Of a stretch of 64,000 bases of DNA, positions 15,891 to 24,798 are shown in pieces. Source of the stretch: Anaerolineales bacterium (GTDB lineage Bacteria; Chloroflexota; Anaerolineae; 4572-78; J111); assembly GCA_015075405.1 (NCBI GenBank), contig JABTUK010000005.1, positions 372,001 to 436,000 of the forward strand. Reading direction: 5' to 3'. The first letter of the stretch is position 1. Each line of letters starts with the position of its first letter. A program made the position numbers and the translations under genes. The notes below the pieces were generated by a model. That model made no database searches and had not been told where the DNA came from. It was given only the letters and a program-made list of their open reading frames with translations.

Positions 15891-18278
15891 CTACTTGATG
15901 ACATCCATGCGGCTTTTGGACCAATCGGGGCCAACACCGGCGGCGGGGATAATTTCAACCGGGTCGCCTCCCCGGCTGTTCATTTTCCAGATGCCCCAGT
16001 TGCCGCCATTGCGGGCGCTGCGGAAAAGAATGTCGCCGCTGGGAGTGAAGGCCGGTAGGGTATCGGGGCCGGGCGTATCGGTGAGCCGCTGCAAATCGCT
16101 GCCGTCAACCTTGATGGTGTAAATATCTATGTTCCCGCCCTCGTCGCGGCTAAAGGCGATGGTTTGGCCGTCGGGCGACCAGGCCGGGAAGGCGTCGCCG
16201 CCGTTGTTGGTCAGGTTGGTGGCCCCGGAGTCATCCCGATTGGAAATCCAAATTCCTGTTTTGCCGTTGCGCCCGGAGCGATAAACCAATTTCTGGCTGT
16301 CGGGCGACCATTCGGCCTGTTCGCCGGGGATTTCGATGTTGGAGTGCTGGTAAGGGTCGGTGGGGAAGAAATAGATGCGGTAGTCGCCGCCAGGCCGGGC
16401 ATCATAAGCAATCAACTGGCCGTCGGGCGAAATGCTGGCCCAGCGAGCGGTGCCTTGTTTCCATTCATTCCGCTGCGAGAGTTTGATTTGGTCCATCCCT
16501 GTCGGCACGGGTACGGCATTCAAGGTCACAACGCCGCTGCTGATGTCGCTGAAGGGATATTTAACCCCATTGACATCCTGCACGTTAATCCCATCTTCGC
16601 CGAAGAAGTAAATAAGCTGCCCGTCAGGACTCCACGATGGTCCGGCGGCATAGCTCAATAAATATTGTTCGTTGGCTCCCATTGTATCGGCTACATAGAG
16701 ATTATGCTTGCCGCCATCCCATTTGGTGAAAACCAGGCGAAAAACCCCACCACCAGCACGAGCACTGTTAGCGGGAGGAGGCGCAGGGCGAGGCGTATCG
16801 GTCGGGGTGGGGGTAACGGTTGGCGTGGGCGTAAATTTGGCGATGGCTGTCTCGGTTGCATTGGCAATTGCTTCGGCGGTGGCTGCCTCGGCGGTCACCG
16901 CAGCGGCGGTACCGGCCTGGGCTGTGCCTAACAAGCTGGCGACAATCCCCGATTGCTGTTGAAACTCGGCGGTTGCTGTGCTGGCCTGGTCCAGGAGAGC
17001 CTGGGCGGTTTGAGTTGGCGCGGCAGCCTGGGCGGTGACGGCGGCAGCGGTTGTCTGGGCTGCTGTTGTGGCGGTAGCGTCCAGATTGGCCGCGGCGGTG
17101 CTGGTACTGGCCGCAATGGCTGCGGCATCTGCTGTGGGAGTGGCTGCTGGCTGTGAGGCAGTAAAGAAAAGACCGGCAGCGACCAGCAGGGCCACTGCCC
17201 CCACGACAATGGCGACCGGCATGACCGGAAAAGCTTTTTTGGCTGGCTCTACCGGAGGCGCAGCCGGCCCCGCGCCATCCTGAGGCAAGGACAATGTTTC
17301 CCGTCCCACGGCGGGCGCGGCTAAGGCCGCCGCGGCGGCCTCGATTTGCTTTGACAGCGGGCCGGTTTTATGCTCGATTTGCTGAATTTTGGGCGGGGGC
17401 GCAATGGCTTGCAGCGGGTGCAGGTCCAAATTATCGCCGGGCGACAGCCCCACCGCCTGGGCCAGGGCGTGGCCCAACGCTCCGGCTGATTGGTAGCGGT
17501 CATCCGGGTCTTTGCTTAAAGCTTTGAGAATAACCGCTTCGACGGCCTGGGGCAGGTCGGGCTTGATTCGCGTGGGCAGCGGCAGCGGTTCGGCGATGTG
17601 CTTCATAATCACCCCGAACGGGGTGTCGGCATCGTAGGGAATCGCCCCGGTGACAATCTCGTAAAGGACAATGCCCAGCGAGTAGACATCGCTGCGTTTG
17701 TCGCCGCGTTCGCCCTGGCCTTGCTCCGGGGAAAGGTAGGCCGGGGTGCCGGTCAACGCGCCGGTTTGGGTGTATTGGGTAGCTCCAATCAGGCGGGCAA
17801 TACCAAAATCGGTCAGCACCACCTGGCCTTCCTGGCTAATCATCACATTAGCCGGCTTGATGTCGCGGTGGACCATATTCCGGGCGTGGGCGTAATCCAG
17901 GGCGCTGCCCAGGGCCAGAAAAATACGGGCGATTTCTTCAAGAGTAAAGGGTTGATTGGCCGCAAGGCGCGCTTTTAATTCGTCTTTGAGGGTCGGGCCG
18001 TCAATGAACTCCATGACCATGAAGTACATATCGCCTTCAAGGTTGAAGTCAACGGCCTGCACAATATTGGGGTGACGCAGCTTGCCGATGGTCAGAGCTT
18101 CGCGCTCAAACCTGGCAATAAAATCTTTGTCTTCGACCAGATGGGAGTGTAGCACTTTGATGCCGACATAGCGGTCCAGACCGGGTTGATAGGCTTTGTA
18201 GACCTCGGCCATGCCCCCGCTGCCCAGCTTGGCTACTACCCGATAGTGACTTAACGATTTGCCGACTAAATCTGCCAT
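15891..18278 (-). CDS. Membrane Ser/Thr protein kinase with TolB-like WD40 tail
   Basis: A 795-residue PknB-type kinase. Residues 1-270 form the kinase domain: glycine loop LGSGGMAEVY, catalytic HRDIKPANVM, DFGIARL and an SPEQ activation segment. A membrane helix follows near residues 330-350, then an unusual Ala/Thr-rich stalk of about 100 residues, a Pro-Thr linker, and an extracytoplasmic region with repeated WSPDGQ-type PD40 strands (about 520-795). It should phosphorylate cytosolic proteins in response to an external cue. The frame is open up to 18449, but the ATG at 18278 begins the conserved MADLVGKSLSHY segment and lies about 55 bases after a strong promoter. The gene sits antisense between two recD2 halves. 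It is paralogous to the second kinase of 60800-63475. Confidence 0.88.
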   Translation of the reverse strand: MADLVGKSLSHYRVVAKLGSGGMAEVYKAYQPGLDRYVGIKVLHSHLVEDKDFIARFEREALTIGKLRHPNIVQAVDFNLEGDMYFMVMEFIDGPTLKDELKARLAANQPFTLEEIARIFLALGSALDYAHARNMVHRDIKPANVMISQEGQVVLTDFGIARLIGATQYTQTGALTGTPAYLSPEQGQGERGDKRSDVYSLGIVLYEIVTGAIPYDADTPFGVIMKHIAEPLPLPTRIKPDLPQAVEAVILKALSKDPDDRYQSAGALGHALAQAVGLSPGDNLDLHPLQAIAPPPKIQQIEHKTGPLSKQIEAAAAALAAPAVGRETLSLPQDGAGPAAPPVEPAKKAFPVMPVAIVVGAVALLVAAGLFFTASQPAATPTADAAAIAASTSTAAANLDATATTAAQTTAAAVTAQAAAPTQTAQALLDQASTATAEFQQQSGIVASLLGTAQAGTAAAVTAEAATAEAIANATETAIAKFTPTPTVTPTPTDTPRPAPPPANSARAGGGVFRLVFTKWDGGKHNLYVADTMGANEQYLLSYAAGPSWSPDGQLIYFFGEDGINVQDVNGVKYPFSDISSGVVTLNAVPVPTGMDQIKLSQRNEWKQGTARWASISPDGQLIAYDARPGGDYRIYFFPTDPYQHSNIEIPGEQAEWSPDSQKLVYRSGRNGKTGIWISNRDDSGATNLTNNGGDAFPAWSPDGQTIAFSRDEGGNIDIYTIKVDGSDLQRLTDTPGPDTLPAFTPSGDILFRSARNGGNWGIWKMNSRGGDPVEIIPAAGVGPDWSKSRMDVIK

Positions 18279-18338
18279 GTGAAGCGTGTCCTGTTTGTGA
18301 AAGAAGTTGAGATTGGATGATAAAGCAAGTATTGTGTC

Positions 18339-18368
18339 ATTATAATATAATTCGAGCGGGTGCGTCAA
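18339..18368 (-). promoter_or_regulatory. Strong sigma70-type promoter of the kinase gene
   Basis: On the minus strand, TTGACG (18368-18363), an 18-base spacer and a perfect TATAAT (18344-18339). Confidence 0.65.
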
Positions 18369-18437
18369 TAGGTTCATTGGGTAAAATTGCTTTGGCTTGT
18401 GCGGACCCCCAGGGCCGGGTAAAATAATGGGCAGGAT

Positions 18438-18529
18438 CAGTAGATCCAATTTTTCATCGTAGCTGGCGCATCCCTATCCGTCAGCGGGTGGCATAGGGAT
18501 GCCACCCTACGGGAAATTTGGCTCTACTG
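18438..18529. mobile_element. MITE-like element copy 4 (B subtype) with 5-bp target duplication
   Basis: Ends CAGTAGATCC / GGCTCTACTG enclose a different inner palindrome (GGCGCATCCCTATCC ... GGCATAGGGATGCC). It is flanked by a perfect AGGAT duplication (18433-18437 and 18530-18534). Removing it restores a continuous stretch up to the start of the recD2 C-half. Confidence 0.85.
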
Positions 18530-18551
18530 AGGATAGTTAAGGAAGCAGGTT

Positions 18552-19205
18552 ATGGCAACGCCACCCCCCACCGATTTTTATTTTTTTGGCTCCGACGACC
18601 CTGAACAGGCCGCCGAGTTGGTGGTAGACATCGTCGCCCGGCGCATCCCCGAAAAGTTCAACATTCCCATTGACGATATTCAGGTGCTCAGCCCCATGCA
18701 TCGCGGGCCGGCAGGGGCGCGGGCGCTAAATGAAAAGCTGCAAGCCCGGCTCAACCCCTTGCGTTATGACCGGCCCGAATACCGCAGCGGCAGCCGGGTT
18801 TTCCGGCCGGGCGACCGGGTGCTGCAACTGCGCAACAACTATGATAAGGATGTCTTTAATGGCGACATCGGGCGGATTGAAAGCATTGATTTGGAAGAGG
18901 GCGAAATCCGGGTGGATTTCGAGGGGCGCAGCGTAACCTACGAATTTAGTGATGTGGATGAACTGACCCTGGCTTATGCCATGAGCGTCCACAAAAGCCA
19001 GGGCAGCGAATATCCGGTGGTGGTGCTGCCGCTGCTGACGCAGCACTACATGTTGTTACAACGCAACCTGCTTTACACCGCCATCACCCGCGCCAAAAAA
19101 ATGGTGGTCATTGTTGGCACGCGCAAGGCCATTGCCATGGCCGTCAAAAATGACAAGATTACCGCCCGCTGGACTGCCCTGACCGAAAGGCTAAGAAATG
19201 GTTAA
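18552..19205 (+). CDS. recD2: RecD2-type helicase, C-terminal fragment
   Basis: 217 residues that continue the RecD2 helicase: DFYFFGSDDPEQAAELV, the VLSPMHRGPAGA strand, an SH3-like insert (GDRVLQLRNNYDKDVFNGDIG), the motif V region SVHKSQGSEYPVVVLPL and the final YTAITRAKKMVVIVG motif. Together with 14161-15804 it covers the whole enzyme, with only a few unconserved residues missing at the break. TAAGGAAGCAGG precedes its own ATG at 18552, so it may be translated by itself. Between the halves lie 2.7 kb with an antisense kinase gene and two MITE-like elements. Confidence 0.85.
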   Translation: MATPPPTDFYFFGSDDPEQAAELVVDIVARRIPEKFNIPIDDIQVLSPMHRGPAGARALNEKLQARLNPLRYDRPEYRSGSRVFRPGDRVLQLRNNYDKDVFNGDIGRIESIDLEEGEIRVDFEGRSVTYEFSDVDELTLAYAMSVHKSQGSEYPVVVLPLLTQHYMLLQRNLLYTAITRAKKMVVIVGTRKAIAMAVKNDKITARWTALTERLRNG

Positions 19206-19241
19206 TGACTCTGGTTTTTCAGGATTTCGTGGGGGTTGGGC

Positions 19242-19288
19242 CTGATACGTGATGCGTGATAACCCTAATCACGTATCACGCATCACGT
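19242..19288. repeat. Tandem-unit hairpin (ACGTGATGCGTGAT units)
   Basis: The left arm GATACGTGATGCGTGAT pairs with the right arm ATCACGTATCACGCATCACG. It lies between the convergent recD2 C-half and NagB-like genes and could end transcription. The same units recur at 37517 and 63490. Confidence 0.7.
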
Positions 19289-19331
19289 TGCCACTGACCC
19301 CCTGAATTCCAAAAGAGCCATGACTCTTTAT

Positions 19332-20258
19332 TCAGTGCATTTCCGCTTCACAAACGCCGATGCCGCTGCGCAGAAAGTTGAACTGCACGTTGGGGTGGTC
19401 GGCCAGCAGCGACATGGGCACGGCGGTGTCGGGTATCTTTTTAGAAATCATTAGTGTGGTCAGCCGCAGGCCAAAGGGGTTGTCGTGGGTTCCGGCATGC
19501 CAGATGGAGACCTTTTCTGCCTGCCACGTTTCCACCGGGCCGACGGTGATGGCCTGGCTGGGCACATTCTGCACCACCCCGCCGCTCGATGTACGGGCGT
19601 TTTGAATCAGGGTGATTGGGTGCAGGTCCACCACGCGGGTGGTCAGTTGGCGGTAGACTTCCGGCGGCGGGGGGTTGTCCTGGTAGGGGGCTTGGCGTTT
19701 GGGCGGGTCGTTGAAGGCCCAATGCTTGACCTCGCCCTGGCCACCCTGCATCACCAGGCAGCGGGCCTGGCCCCAACTGGCAATGTATTCGGTGGGGTCG
19801 GCGGCGGGAAAGTGAATATTCTCCTGTGGCATGCGGAGTTCGGGGCGGATGCGGTTGAAGCAGAGTTCCATATCGGCTCTGGCAAAGCTGAGCGGAAAAT
19901 CTATGCTCGCCTCTTTGCCGTCTACTACCCACTCGTCCATGCCCCAAAAGTGAGCGTGGCGCAGGTCAATTTCCAGTTCATTGACCAGCCGGGCGACCAG
20001 CGGTAGCTGCTCCGTCGGCCCAATGGGGCCGCAAATGCCGGCAGGCTGCTCCGGGGTAGCTTGCCGCCACGAGGTGATATATTCCAGCGCCTCGGCCAGG
20101 TAAAAATCCTCGATGGTATCGTAGAATTTCACCGTGAAACCGGGCCGGCTCAGGCTCAATAAATCGTCGGCGGTCAGACGGGCCGCATCGTCCAGAATGG
20201 CGCGGTCCAGGGTGGTGTAATCCCACCACTCCGGGGCGACTTTGCTCAAGGGTCTCAT
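19332..20258 (-). CDS. Glucosamine-6-phosphate deaminase-like (NagB family) protein
   Basis: A 308-residue protein resembling NagB/6-phosphogluconolactonase-type sugar-phosphate isomerases. GICGPIGPTEQLPL (about residue 73) fills the position of the phosphate loop, HFWGMDEWV (about residue 103) that of the catalytic MDEY motif, and VMQGGQGEVKHWAFNDPP that of the GxGxDGHxAFNEP segment. The His of that last motif is shifted and GIG is changed, so it is a divergent member and the exact substrate is uncertain. GAGAGG precedes the ATG. A PIG-L deacetylase gene lies upstream on the same strand, separated by a REP-like palindrome. Together they suggest breakdown of an N-acetylated amino sugar. Confidence 0.7.
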   Translation of the reverse strand: MRPLSKVAPEWWDYTTLDRAILDDAARLTADDLLSLSRPGFTVKFYDTIEDFYLAEALEYITSWRQATPEQPAGICGPIGPTEQLPLVARLVNELEIDLRHAHFWGMDEWVVDGKEASIDFPLSFARADMELCFNRIRPELRMPQENIHFPAADPTEYIASWGQARCLVMQGGQGEVKHWAFNDPPKRQAPYQDNPPPPEVYRQLTTRVVDLHPITLIQNARTSSGGVVQNVPSQAITVGPVETWQAEKVSIWHAGTHDNPFGLRLTTLMISKKIPDTAVPMSLLADHPNVQFNFLRSGIGVCEAEMH

Positions 20259-20299
20259 AAAATTTTCCTCTCAATGCAGCAGTATTGTAACTACCCAGC

Positions 20300-20396
20300 C
20301 ATGTCATTTCGACCGCAGGGAGAAATCCCTGATACTTTGCTTTTACGTGTTGTACCCTGGGGATTTCTCGCTCCTTCGTCGCTCGAAATGACATGA
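20300..20396. repeat. REP-like palindrome (CATGTCATTTCGA ends)
   Basis: Inverted ends CATGTCATTTCGA / TCGAAATGACATG enclose GAGAAATCCC / GGGGATTTCTC. It belongs to a type of dispersed palindrome common in many environmental bacteria. Related copies: 29477-29520 (half) and 30817-30958. Confidence 0.8.
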
Positions 20397-20472
20397 GGGG
20401 CAAGTAGTTATGTAATATTTGACAGTGGGCAAGGTTGGAAGGTTGGTATTTCCAGCCTTCCAACACGAAACT

Positions 20473-21174
20473 TTATGGTAATAACCGTTTTGCCGGCGTC
20501 CGCGGCCAGACATCGGCGCTGCGGAAACCTTCGGCGTAAAGGACGTTGCACTGAAACCCACGCGTGCGGGCGACCACGTCCATAAATTCCAGCGCATCAA
20601 TATTGTCGTGATCTTTTAGCCAGGTCAGTTGGCTGTGGTGACAACGCAGCATTTGCCGTTTCAGGTCCATCGTGGCCGTAATGTCAACGTATTCGTTTGG
20701 ATGAAAGCCCTTGCCGGCAATGGTGTCCATGTAATAAATAGGGGGGACAACGGAGTGCGCCGGATGGTCCGTTTCGATATTGGGCAGGCTGGCGATAAAA
20801 CTGGTGTCAAAAACGAGACTACTGACCATGCGATGGTCGGGGTGGTAGTCGTCGGGGGCGTGGGTGATGAGCACATCGGGCCTGGCCCGGCGAATGGCGT
20901 CAACAAAGGCCAGCCGGGTTTCCCGGTCATTAAAGATCAGCTCGTCGGGGAAACCCAGCCAGATAAATTCCGCGCCGATAACCTCGGCGGCGGCCCGCGC
21001 CTCGCGTTCGCGAATCTGGGCCAACTCCGGCGGCTTGATGACCATGTGGCCGGCTGTGCCATCGGTGGCGACGGCCATCACCACCTCATGGCCCTCTTGG
21101 GCGTAACGGGCCAGCGTGCCGGCGCAAAGAATCTCCAAATCGTCCGGGTGAGCGCCGATGGCTAAAATACGCAT
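20473..21174 (-). CDS. PIG-L/LmbE family N-acetylglucosamine deacetylase
   Basis: A 233-residue zinc deacetylase. AHPDDLE at residues 8-14 gives the first zinc ligands and the catalytic Asp; HAPDDYHPDHR near residue 110 gives the HxxH third ligand. The family removes acetyl from N-acetylglucosamine-type groups on small molecules or glycolipids. GAGGAG lies 6 bases before the ATG. It is probably the first gene of an operon with the NagB-like protein. It has a cousin at 40217-41086. Confidence 0.88.
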   Translation of the reverse strand: MRILAIGAHPDDLEILCAGTLARYAQEGHEVVMAVATDGTAGHMVIKPPELAQIREREARAAAEVIGAEFIWLGFPDELIFNDRETRLAFVDAIRRARPDVLITHAPDDYHPDHRMVSSLVFDTSFIASLPNIETDHPAHSVVPPIYYMDTIAGKGFHPNEYVDITATMDLKRQMLRCHHSQLTWLKDHDNIDALEFMDVVARTRGFQCNVLYAEGFRSADVWPRTPAKRLLP

Positions 21175-21314
21175 CCTTTACTCCTCGCTGAGTTGAGCAG
21201 CCCCATTTTACATCAACCAGTTTTAAGAAACAAGCCGGGCCAAGCATTGGGACTCCCTTTTGGCTATTGTTTATTCCCCCTTTTTTGGTAAAATGGAAGG
21301 CAAAGGGGAAAGCA

Positions 21315-22013
21315 ATGGCTAACGACTTGATTCTCATCGTGGACGACGAAGAAAATATTATCGAACTGGGCCGGCTCTACCTGGAAAACGAGGGCTATCA
21401 GGTCGAGGCGGCGAGTGATGGCTTGACCGCCCTGCGCAAGTTTGAAATGCTGAAACCGGCGCTCATTGTCCTCGATTTGATGCTGCCGGAACTAAACGGC
21501 TGGGATGTGTGTAAAAAAATCAGAGCGGTCAGCGAAACGCCAATCATTATGCTCACCGCTCGCACTGACGACGTGGATAAAATTGTCGGCCTGGAGTTGG
21601 GCGCAGACGATTATATGACCAAGCCCTACAATCCCCGCGAACTGGTGGCCCGCGTCAAAGCTGTGCTCCGGCGAGGGAAAGCAGCCGCTTCCCCGGCCAA
21701 TGCTGCCCCGCCGGGACCCGTGCTGCAGGCCGGCCCGCTCTCCCTCGACCCGGCCCGGCGGGAGGCCCGGCTGAATAACCGGCTGCTCGACCTACGCACT
21801 CAGGAATTTGACCTGCTGCAAACCTTTGTCGAAAACAAGGGGCTGGCCCTCAGCCGGGAGAAACTGTTGGAGTTGGCCTGGGGCTTTGATTTCTATGGCG
21901 AAACCCGCACCGTAGACGTGCATGTGGCCCATCTGCGCCACCGGCTGGGCGATGACTCCCCCGTCAAAATCGAGACGGTCTGGGGTGTGGGCTACAAACT
22001 GATTGTCGAATAA
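21315..22013 (+). CDS. OmpR/PhoB-type response regulator
   Basis: A 232-residue regulator with a receiver domain (acidic pair VDDEEN, phospho-acceptor Asp near residue 53 in LDLMLPELNG, Lys in MTKPYNP) and a C-terminal winged helix (LTxQEFDLLQ-like start, then RTVDVHVAHLRHRLGDD and WGVGYKL). AAAGGGG precedes the ATG at 21315; the frame extends upstream without a better site. The histidine kinase begins 79 bases downstream, with a tandem-unit hairpin between. Confidence 0.92.
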   Translation: MANDLILIVDDEENIIELGRLYLENEGYQVEAASDGLTALRKFEMLKPALIVLDLMLPELNGWDVCKKIRAVSETPIIMLTARTDDVDKIVGLELGADDYMTKPYNPRELVARVKAVLRRGKAAASPANAAPPGPVLQAGPLSLDPARREARLNNRLLDLRTQEFDLLQTFVENKGLALSREKLLELAWGFDFYGETRTVDVHVAHLRHRLGDDSPVKIETVWGVGYKLIVE

Positions 22014-22020
22014 AAAGAGG

Positions 22021-22078
22021 TCAGTAGCCAGTAGTCAGTAGTCAGATAAAACAATCTGGCTACTGACTACTGGCTACT
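22021..22078. repeat. Tandem-unit hairpin (AGTAGTC units) inside a two-component operon
   Basis: CAGTAGCCAGTAGTCAGTAG on the left pairs with CTGACTACTGGCTAC on the right. The same units form the hairpin at 46632-46690. It may tune expression of the kinase relative to the regulator. Confidence 0.75.
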
Positions 22079-22092
22079 CCCATACTGAAACA

Positions 22093-23628
22093 ATGACTCT
22101 TACCGCGCGCTTGCTTCTTTCCTACCTTATTATCATCTTTGTTAGCCTGACCCTGGCTTTTGGCACTTTGATTTTGGTGGCGCGACCGGCGCAAAACCGG
22201 CTGGCCCGGCTGCGGCTCACGGCTGAGAGCCGCCAGGCGGCGAGTCTGGTTAACGGCCTGTATCGCCAGGGGTTGTCAACCGAGACTGTTCTGGCGCGAT
22301 TCAAGGTAGCTGCCGCTGAACAGGAGTCCCGCCTGCTTTTTTTAGACCCTCAAGGCCAGGTGTTGGCCGACAGCCGGGGCGCGTGGGTGGGTCAGCAGCT
22401 TCCCTTGCCCGTCTCCATAGACGACCCTGCACTGTCCCTGCGCGAGATTGAACCGCAGAATTTTGTTGCCCCCAATGGAGATGAATTCTCTTACATTCCT
22501 ATTCCGGTTGGTCCTGCGGAGAATCGGGCCGGGTACATCGCTGCGGTAGGGCCGCGCTTGTCGGGGCTGCTGGGGGTGTTGAGCGAGTTGAGCCGGGGCT
22601 TTTTGGCCGCCGGGGGAGTGGCGGTGCTGGTCTCGCTGTTGTTGGGGGTTTTTATTGCCCGCTCGATTGCCTTGCCGTTGCAGCAAATGGCGGCGGCAGC
22701 GGGGGCGGTCGCCGCCGGCGACTACGAGCACCGGCTGCCAGAAACCGGTCCCCCGGAAATCAAGCGGGTGGCCCACAGTTTCAATGTGATGATAGGGCGG
22801 GTCGAAAGCAGCCAGCGGGCCATGCGCGACTTTGTGTCCAACGTCTCGCACGAATTAAAAACACCGCTCACTTCCATCCAGGGTTTTTCGCAGGCGATTA
22901 TGGAAGGCGCTACTTATGACGAACCTGCCCGCAAACGAGCCGCCGGTATCATCCACCAGGAGGCCGGACGGATGGCCCGCCTGGTTGAAGATTTGCTTGA
23001 TTTGGCCCGGATTGACTCCGGCCAGATTGTGATGAAAAAGGCGCAGTTGGACCTGGGCCAGATTTTGACCAGCACCGTCGAGCGTTTGCTGCCCCAGGCG
23101 GCTCAGCAGCAGATACGATTGATCAAAAAATGGAACACCTTGCCCCCGGTGGTAGGCGACGGCGACCGGCTGGCCCAGGTTTTTACCAATTTGTTAGACA
23201 ATGCTGTGCGCCACACCCCGGCGGGAGGCCAGGTAACCATTACCGGCCAGACTGCCAAGGGCCTGCCGCGTCCGCGGAGAGTCCAGGCCGGCCAGGTGCA
23301 GCCCGACGCCACCACCGCTCTTTCGGAGCGGGGCGATTTTGTTGAGGTCAGTATCGCCGATAGCGGGCCAGGCATCCCTGCCCAGGATTTGGCCCGCATT
23401 TTCGAGCGATTTTATCAGGTGGACAAAAGCCGCAAGCGCGGCAAAGGAACCGGCCTCGGTCTGACCATTACCAAAGAGATTGTTGAGGCCCATGGCGGTT
23501 ACATCCGGGCCGAGAGCGCAGCCGGCGAGGGTACAAAATTCACTGTTTTTCTCCCCATCACCGAGGCGGATGTAGCCACGGTCATTTCACCGCGACGATA
23601 TACCCAACGCATTTCAAAATTTCCGTAG
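22093..23628 (+). CDS. Membrane sensor histidine kinase
   Basis: A 511-residue sensor: membrane helix 1 (residues 8-30), a periplasmic or extracellular sensor of about 135 residues, membrane helix 2 (about 168-195), HAMP, HisKA with the phospho-accepting His in VSHELKTPLTS (about residue 253) and HATPase (N box NLLDNAVRHTP, G boxes ADSGPGIP and GKGTGLGLTI). It is paired with the OmpR-type regulator upstream. The last residues (about RISKFP) and the stop codon TAG come from the B-type repeat at 23612, so the original C-terminus has been replaced by repeat sequence outside the catalytic domain. Confidence 0.92.
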   Translation: MTLTARLLLSYLIIIFVSLTLAFGTLILVARPAQNRLARLRLTAESRQAASLVNGLYRQGLSTETVLARFKVAAAEQESRLLFLDPQGQVLADSRGAWVGQQLPLPVSIDDPALSLREIEPQNFVAPNGDEFSYIPIPVGPAENRAGYIAAVGPRLSGLLGVLSELSRGFLAAGGVAVLVSLLLGVFIARSIALPLQQMAAAAGAVAAGDYEHRLPETGPPEIKRVAHSFNVMIGRVESSQRAMRDFVSNVSHELKTPLTSIQGFSQAIMEGATYDEPARKRAAGIIHQEAGRMARLVEDLLDLARIDSGQIVMKKAQLDLGQILTSTVERLLPQAAQQQIRLIKKWNTLPPVVGDGDRLAQVFTNLLDNAVRHTPAGGQVTITGQTAKGLPRPRRVQAGQVQPDATTALSERGDFVEVSIADSGPGIPAQDLARIFERFYQVDKSRKRGKGTGLGLTITKEIVEAHGGYIRAESAAGEGTKFTVFLPITEADVATVISPRRYTQRISKFP

Positions 23629-23686
23629 CTGACGCATCCCCATGCGTCAGCGGACGGCATAGGGATGCCGTCCTATGGAAATTTTA
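23612..23686. repeat. B-subtype inner palindrome without the CAGTAGATCC ends
   Basis: Matches the inside of the element at 18438-18529 (CGTAGCTGACGCATCC ... GGCATAGGGATGCCGTCC ... GGAAATTTT) but the outer ends are missing or diverged. It overlaps the 3' end of the histidine kinase gene. Confidence 0.65.
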
Positions 23687-23802
23687 GCGTGCGCTTAGTA
23701 TAGATACACAGAGAACTATAAAATTTCTCTGTGCGCCTCTGTGACTGATGCACCTGTAGCAGAAATAGAGGAATATTAATGACGGCAGTTAATAGAACCG
23801 GT

Positions 23803-24798
23803 TTACTGAGGCCGGCTTAAGGCAGGTTGATAAGCAAATAGGCTGGGCGCGCCGCCGGTATGCAAAAACAATACCTTGTGCTGCTGGTTGATTTCGCCCC
23901 GCCGGATCAAATCTATCAACCCGGCCATGGCCTTGCCGCTGTAAACTGGGTCGAGCATAATTCCTTCGGTTTGAGCTACTAGCCGAATTGCTTCAACACA
24001 GGCCGGGGTAGGAATACCGTAACCGGGGCCAATGTAGTCATCGTTGACTTTGATCTCAGCCGGCGATACGATCAGGTTAAGACCAAGCAGGGTGATGGTT
24101 TCCTGGGCCAGCTTTTCAATGCGGGTCAGACATTCCTGACGAGGACGGCTAACCGTCACACCTAATACCTGATAACCCGGCTGTAACCAGGCCGCTCCCA
24201 CCAGCAGCCCGGTTTGGGTGCCGCACGAGCCGGTGGCGCAGATCAGATAATCAAGCTGAAGGTTTTGCGCTACAAGCTGGGTCAACAGCTCCAACGAAGC
24301 GGCCACATACCCGGTGCTGCCCAGGCTCGACGCCCCGCCCCGCCCAATCACATAGGGTCGCCGCCCCTCCTGTCGCAGCCGCTCCGCCTCGGCTTCAATA
24401 CGCGCATCCAACTGCGCCCGATCCGGGTTGTTGGTAAAAATAATCTCGGCCCCGAATAACTCATCCAACAGCAGGTTGCCCTGGGTCTCCGGCGGACGAG
24501 AGCCGTGCAAAACCGCCACACCCTTCAACCCCAACTGGGCGGCCACGGCCATCGTCGCCCGCACATGGTTGGATTGCGGTCCGGCTCCCGTCACCAGGGT
24601 GTCAGCGTCCTGAGCCAGGGCGTCGGCAGCCAGAAATTCCAGTTTGCGAATTTTGTTGCCGCCCATCCCAAAGCCGGTCAAATCATCCCGTTTGAACCAA
24701 ATCTGGGGGCCACCCAGCGCCACGCTCAAACGCTCGGCGTAATGCAGCGGCGTGGGCAGGGTGGCTAAAGGGACACGCGGCAGCGAGGCTAACTTCAT
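23803..24798 (-). CDS. D-cysteine desulfhydrase / ACC deaminase family PLP enzyme
   Basis: A 331-residue fold-type II PLP enzyme. The PLP lysine is in GFGMGGNKIRKLE (about residue 50); the SNH segment GPQSNHVRATM and the C-terminal HTGGAPSLFAY are family features. Known members degrade D-cysteine to pyruvate, sulfide and ammonia, or deaminate aminocyclopropane carboxylate. Its start overlaps the stop of the upstream lyase by 4 bases (ATGA), so translation is coupled. The pairing hints at one degradative route for an amino acid or its derivative. Confidence 0.82.
   Translation of the reverse strand: MKLASLPRVPLATLPTPLHYAERLSVALGGPQIWFKRDDLTGFGMGGNKIRKLEFLAADALAQDADTLVTGAGPQSNHVRATMAVAAQLGLKGVAVLHGSRPPETQGNLLLDELFGAEIIFTNNPDRAQLDARIEAEAERLRQEGRRPYVIGRGGASSLGSTGYVAASLELLTQLVAQNLQLDYLICATGSCGTQTGLLVGAAWLQPGYQVLGVTVSRPRQECLTRIEKLAQETITLLGLNLIVSPAEIKVNDDYIGPGYGIPTPACVEAIRLVAQTEGIMLDPVYSGKAMAGLIDLIRRGEINQQHKVLFLHTGGAPSLFAYQPALSRPQ

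Noticed and set aside
15799..18529. Composite transposon made of the two MITE-like elements with the kinase gene as cargo
   Set aside because: The outer flanks do not match (GGTCT and AGGAT), while the right copy has its own perfect AGGAT duplication. The elements therefore look like independent insertions near the junctions.
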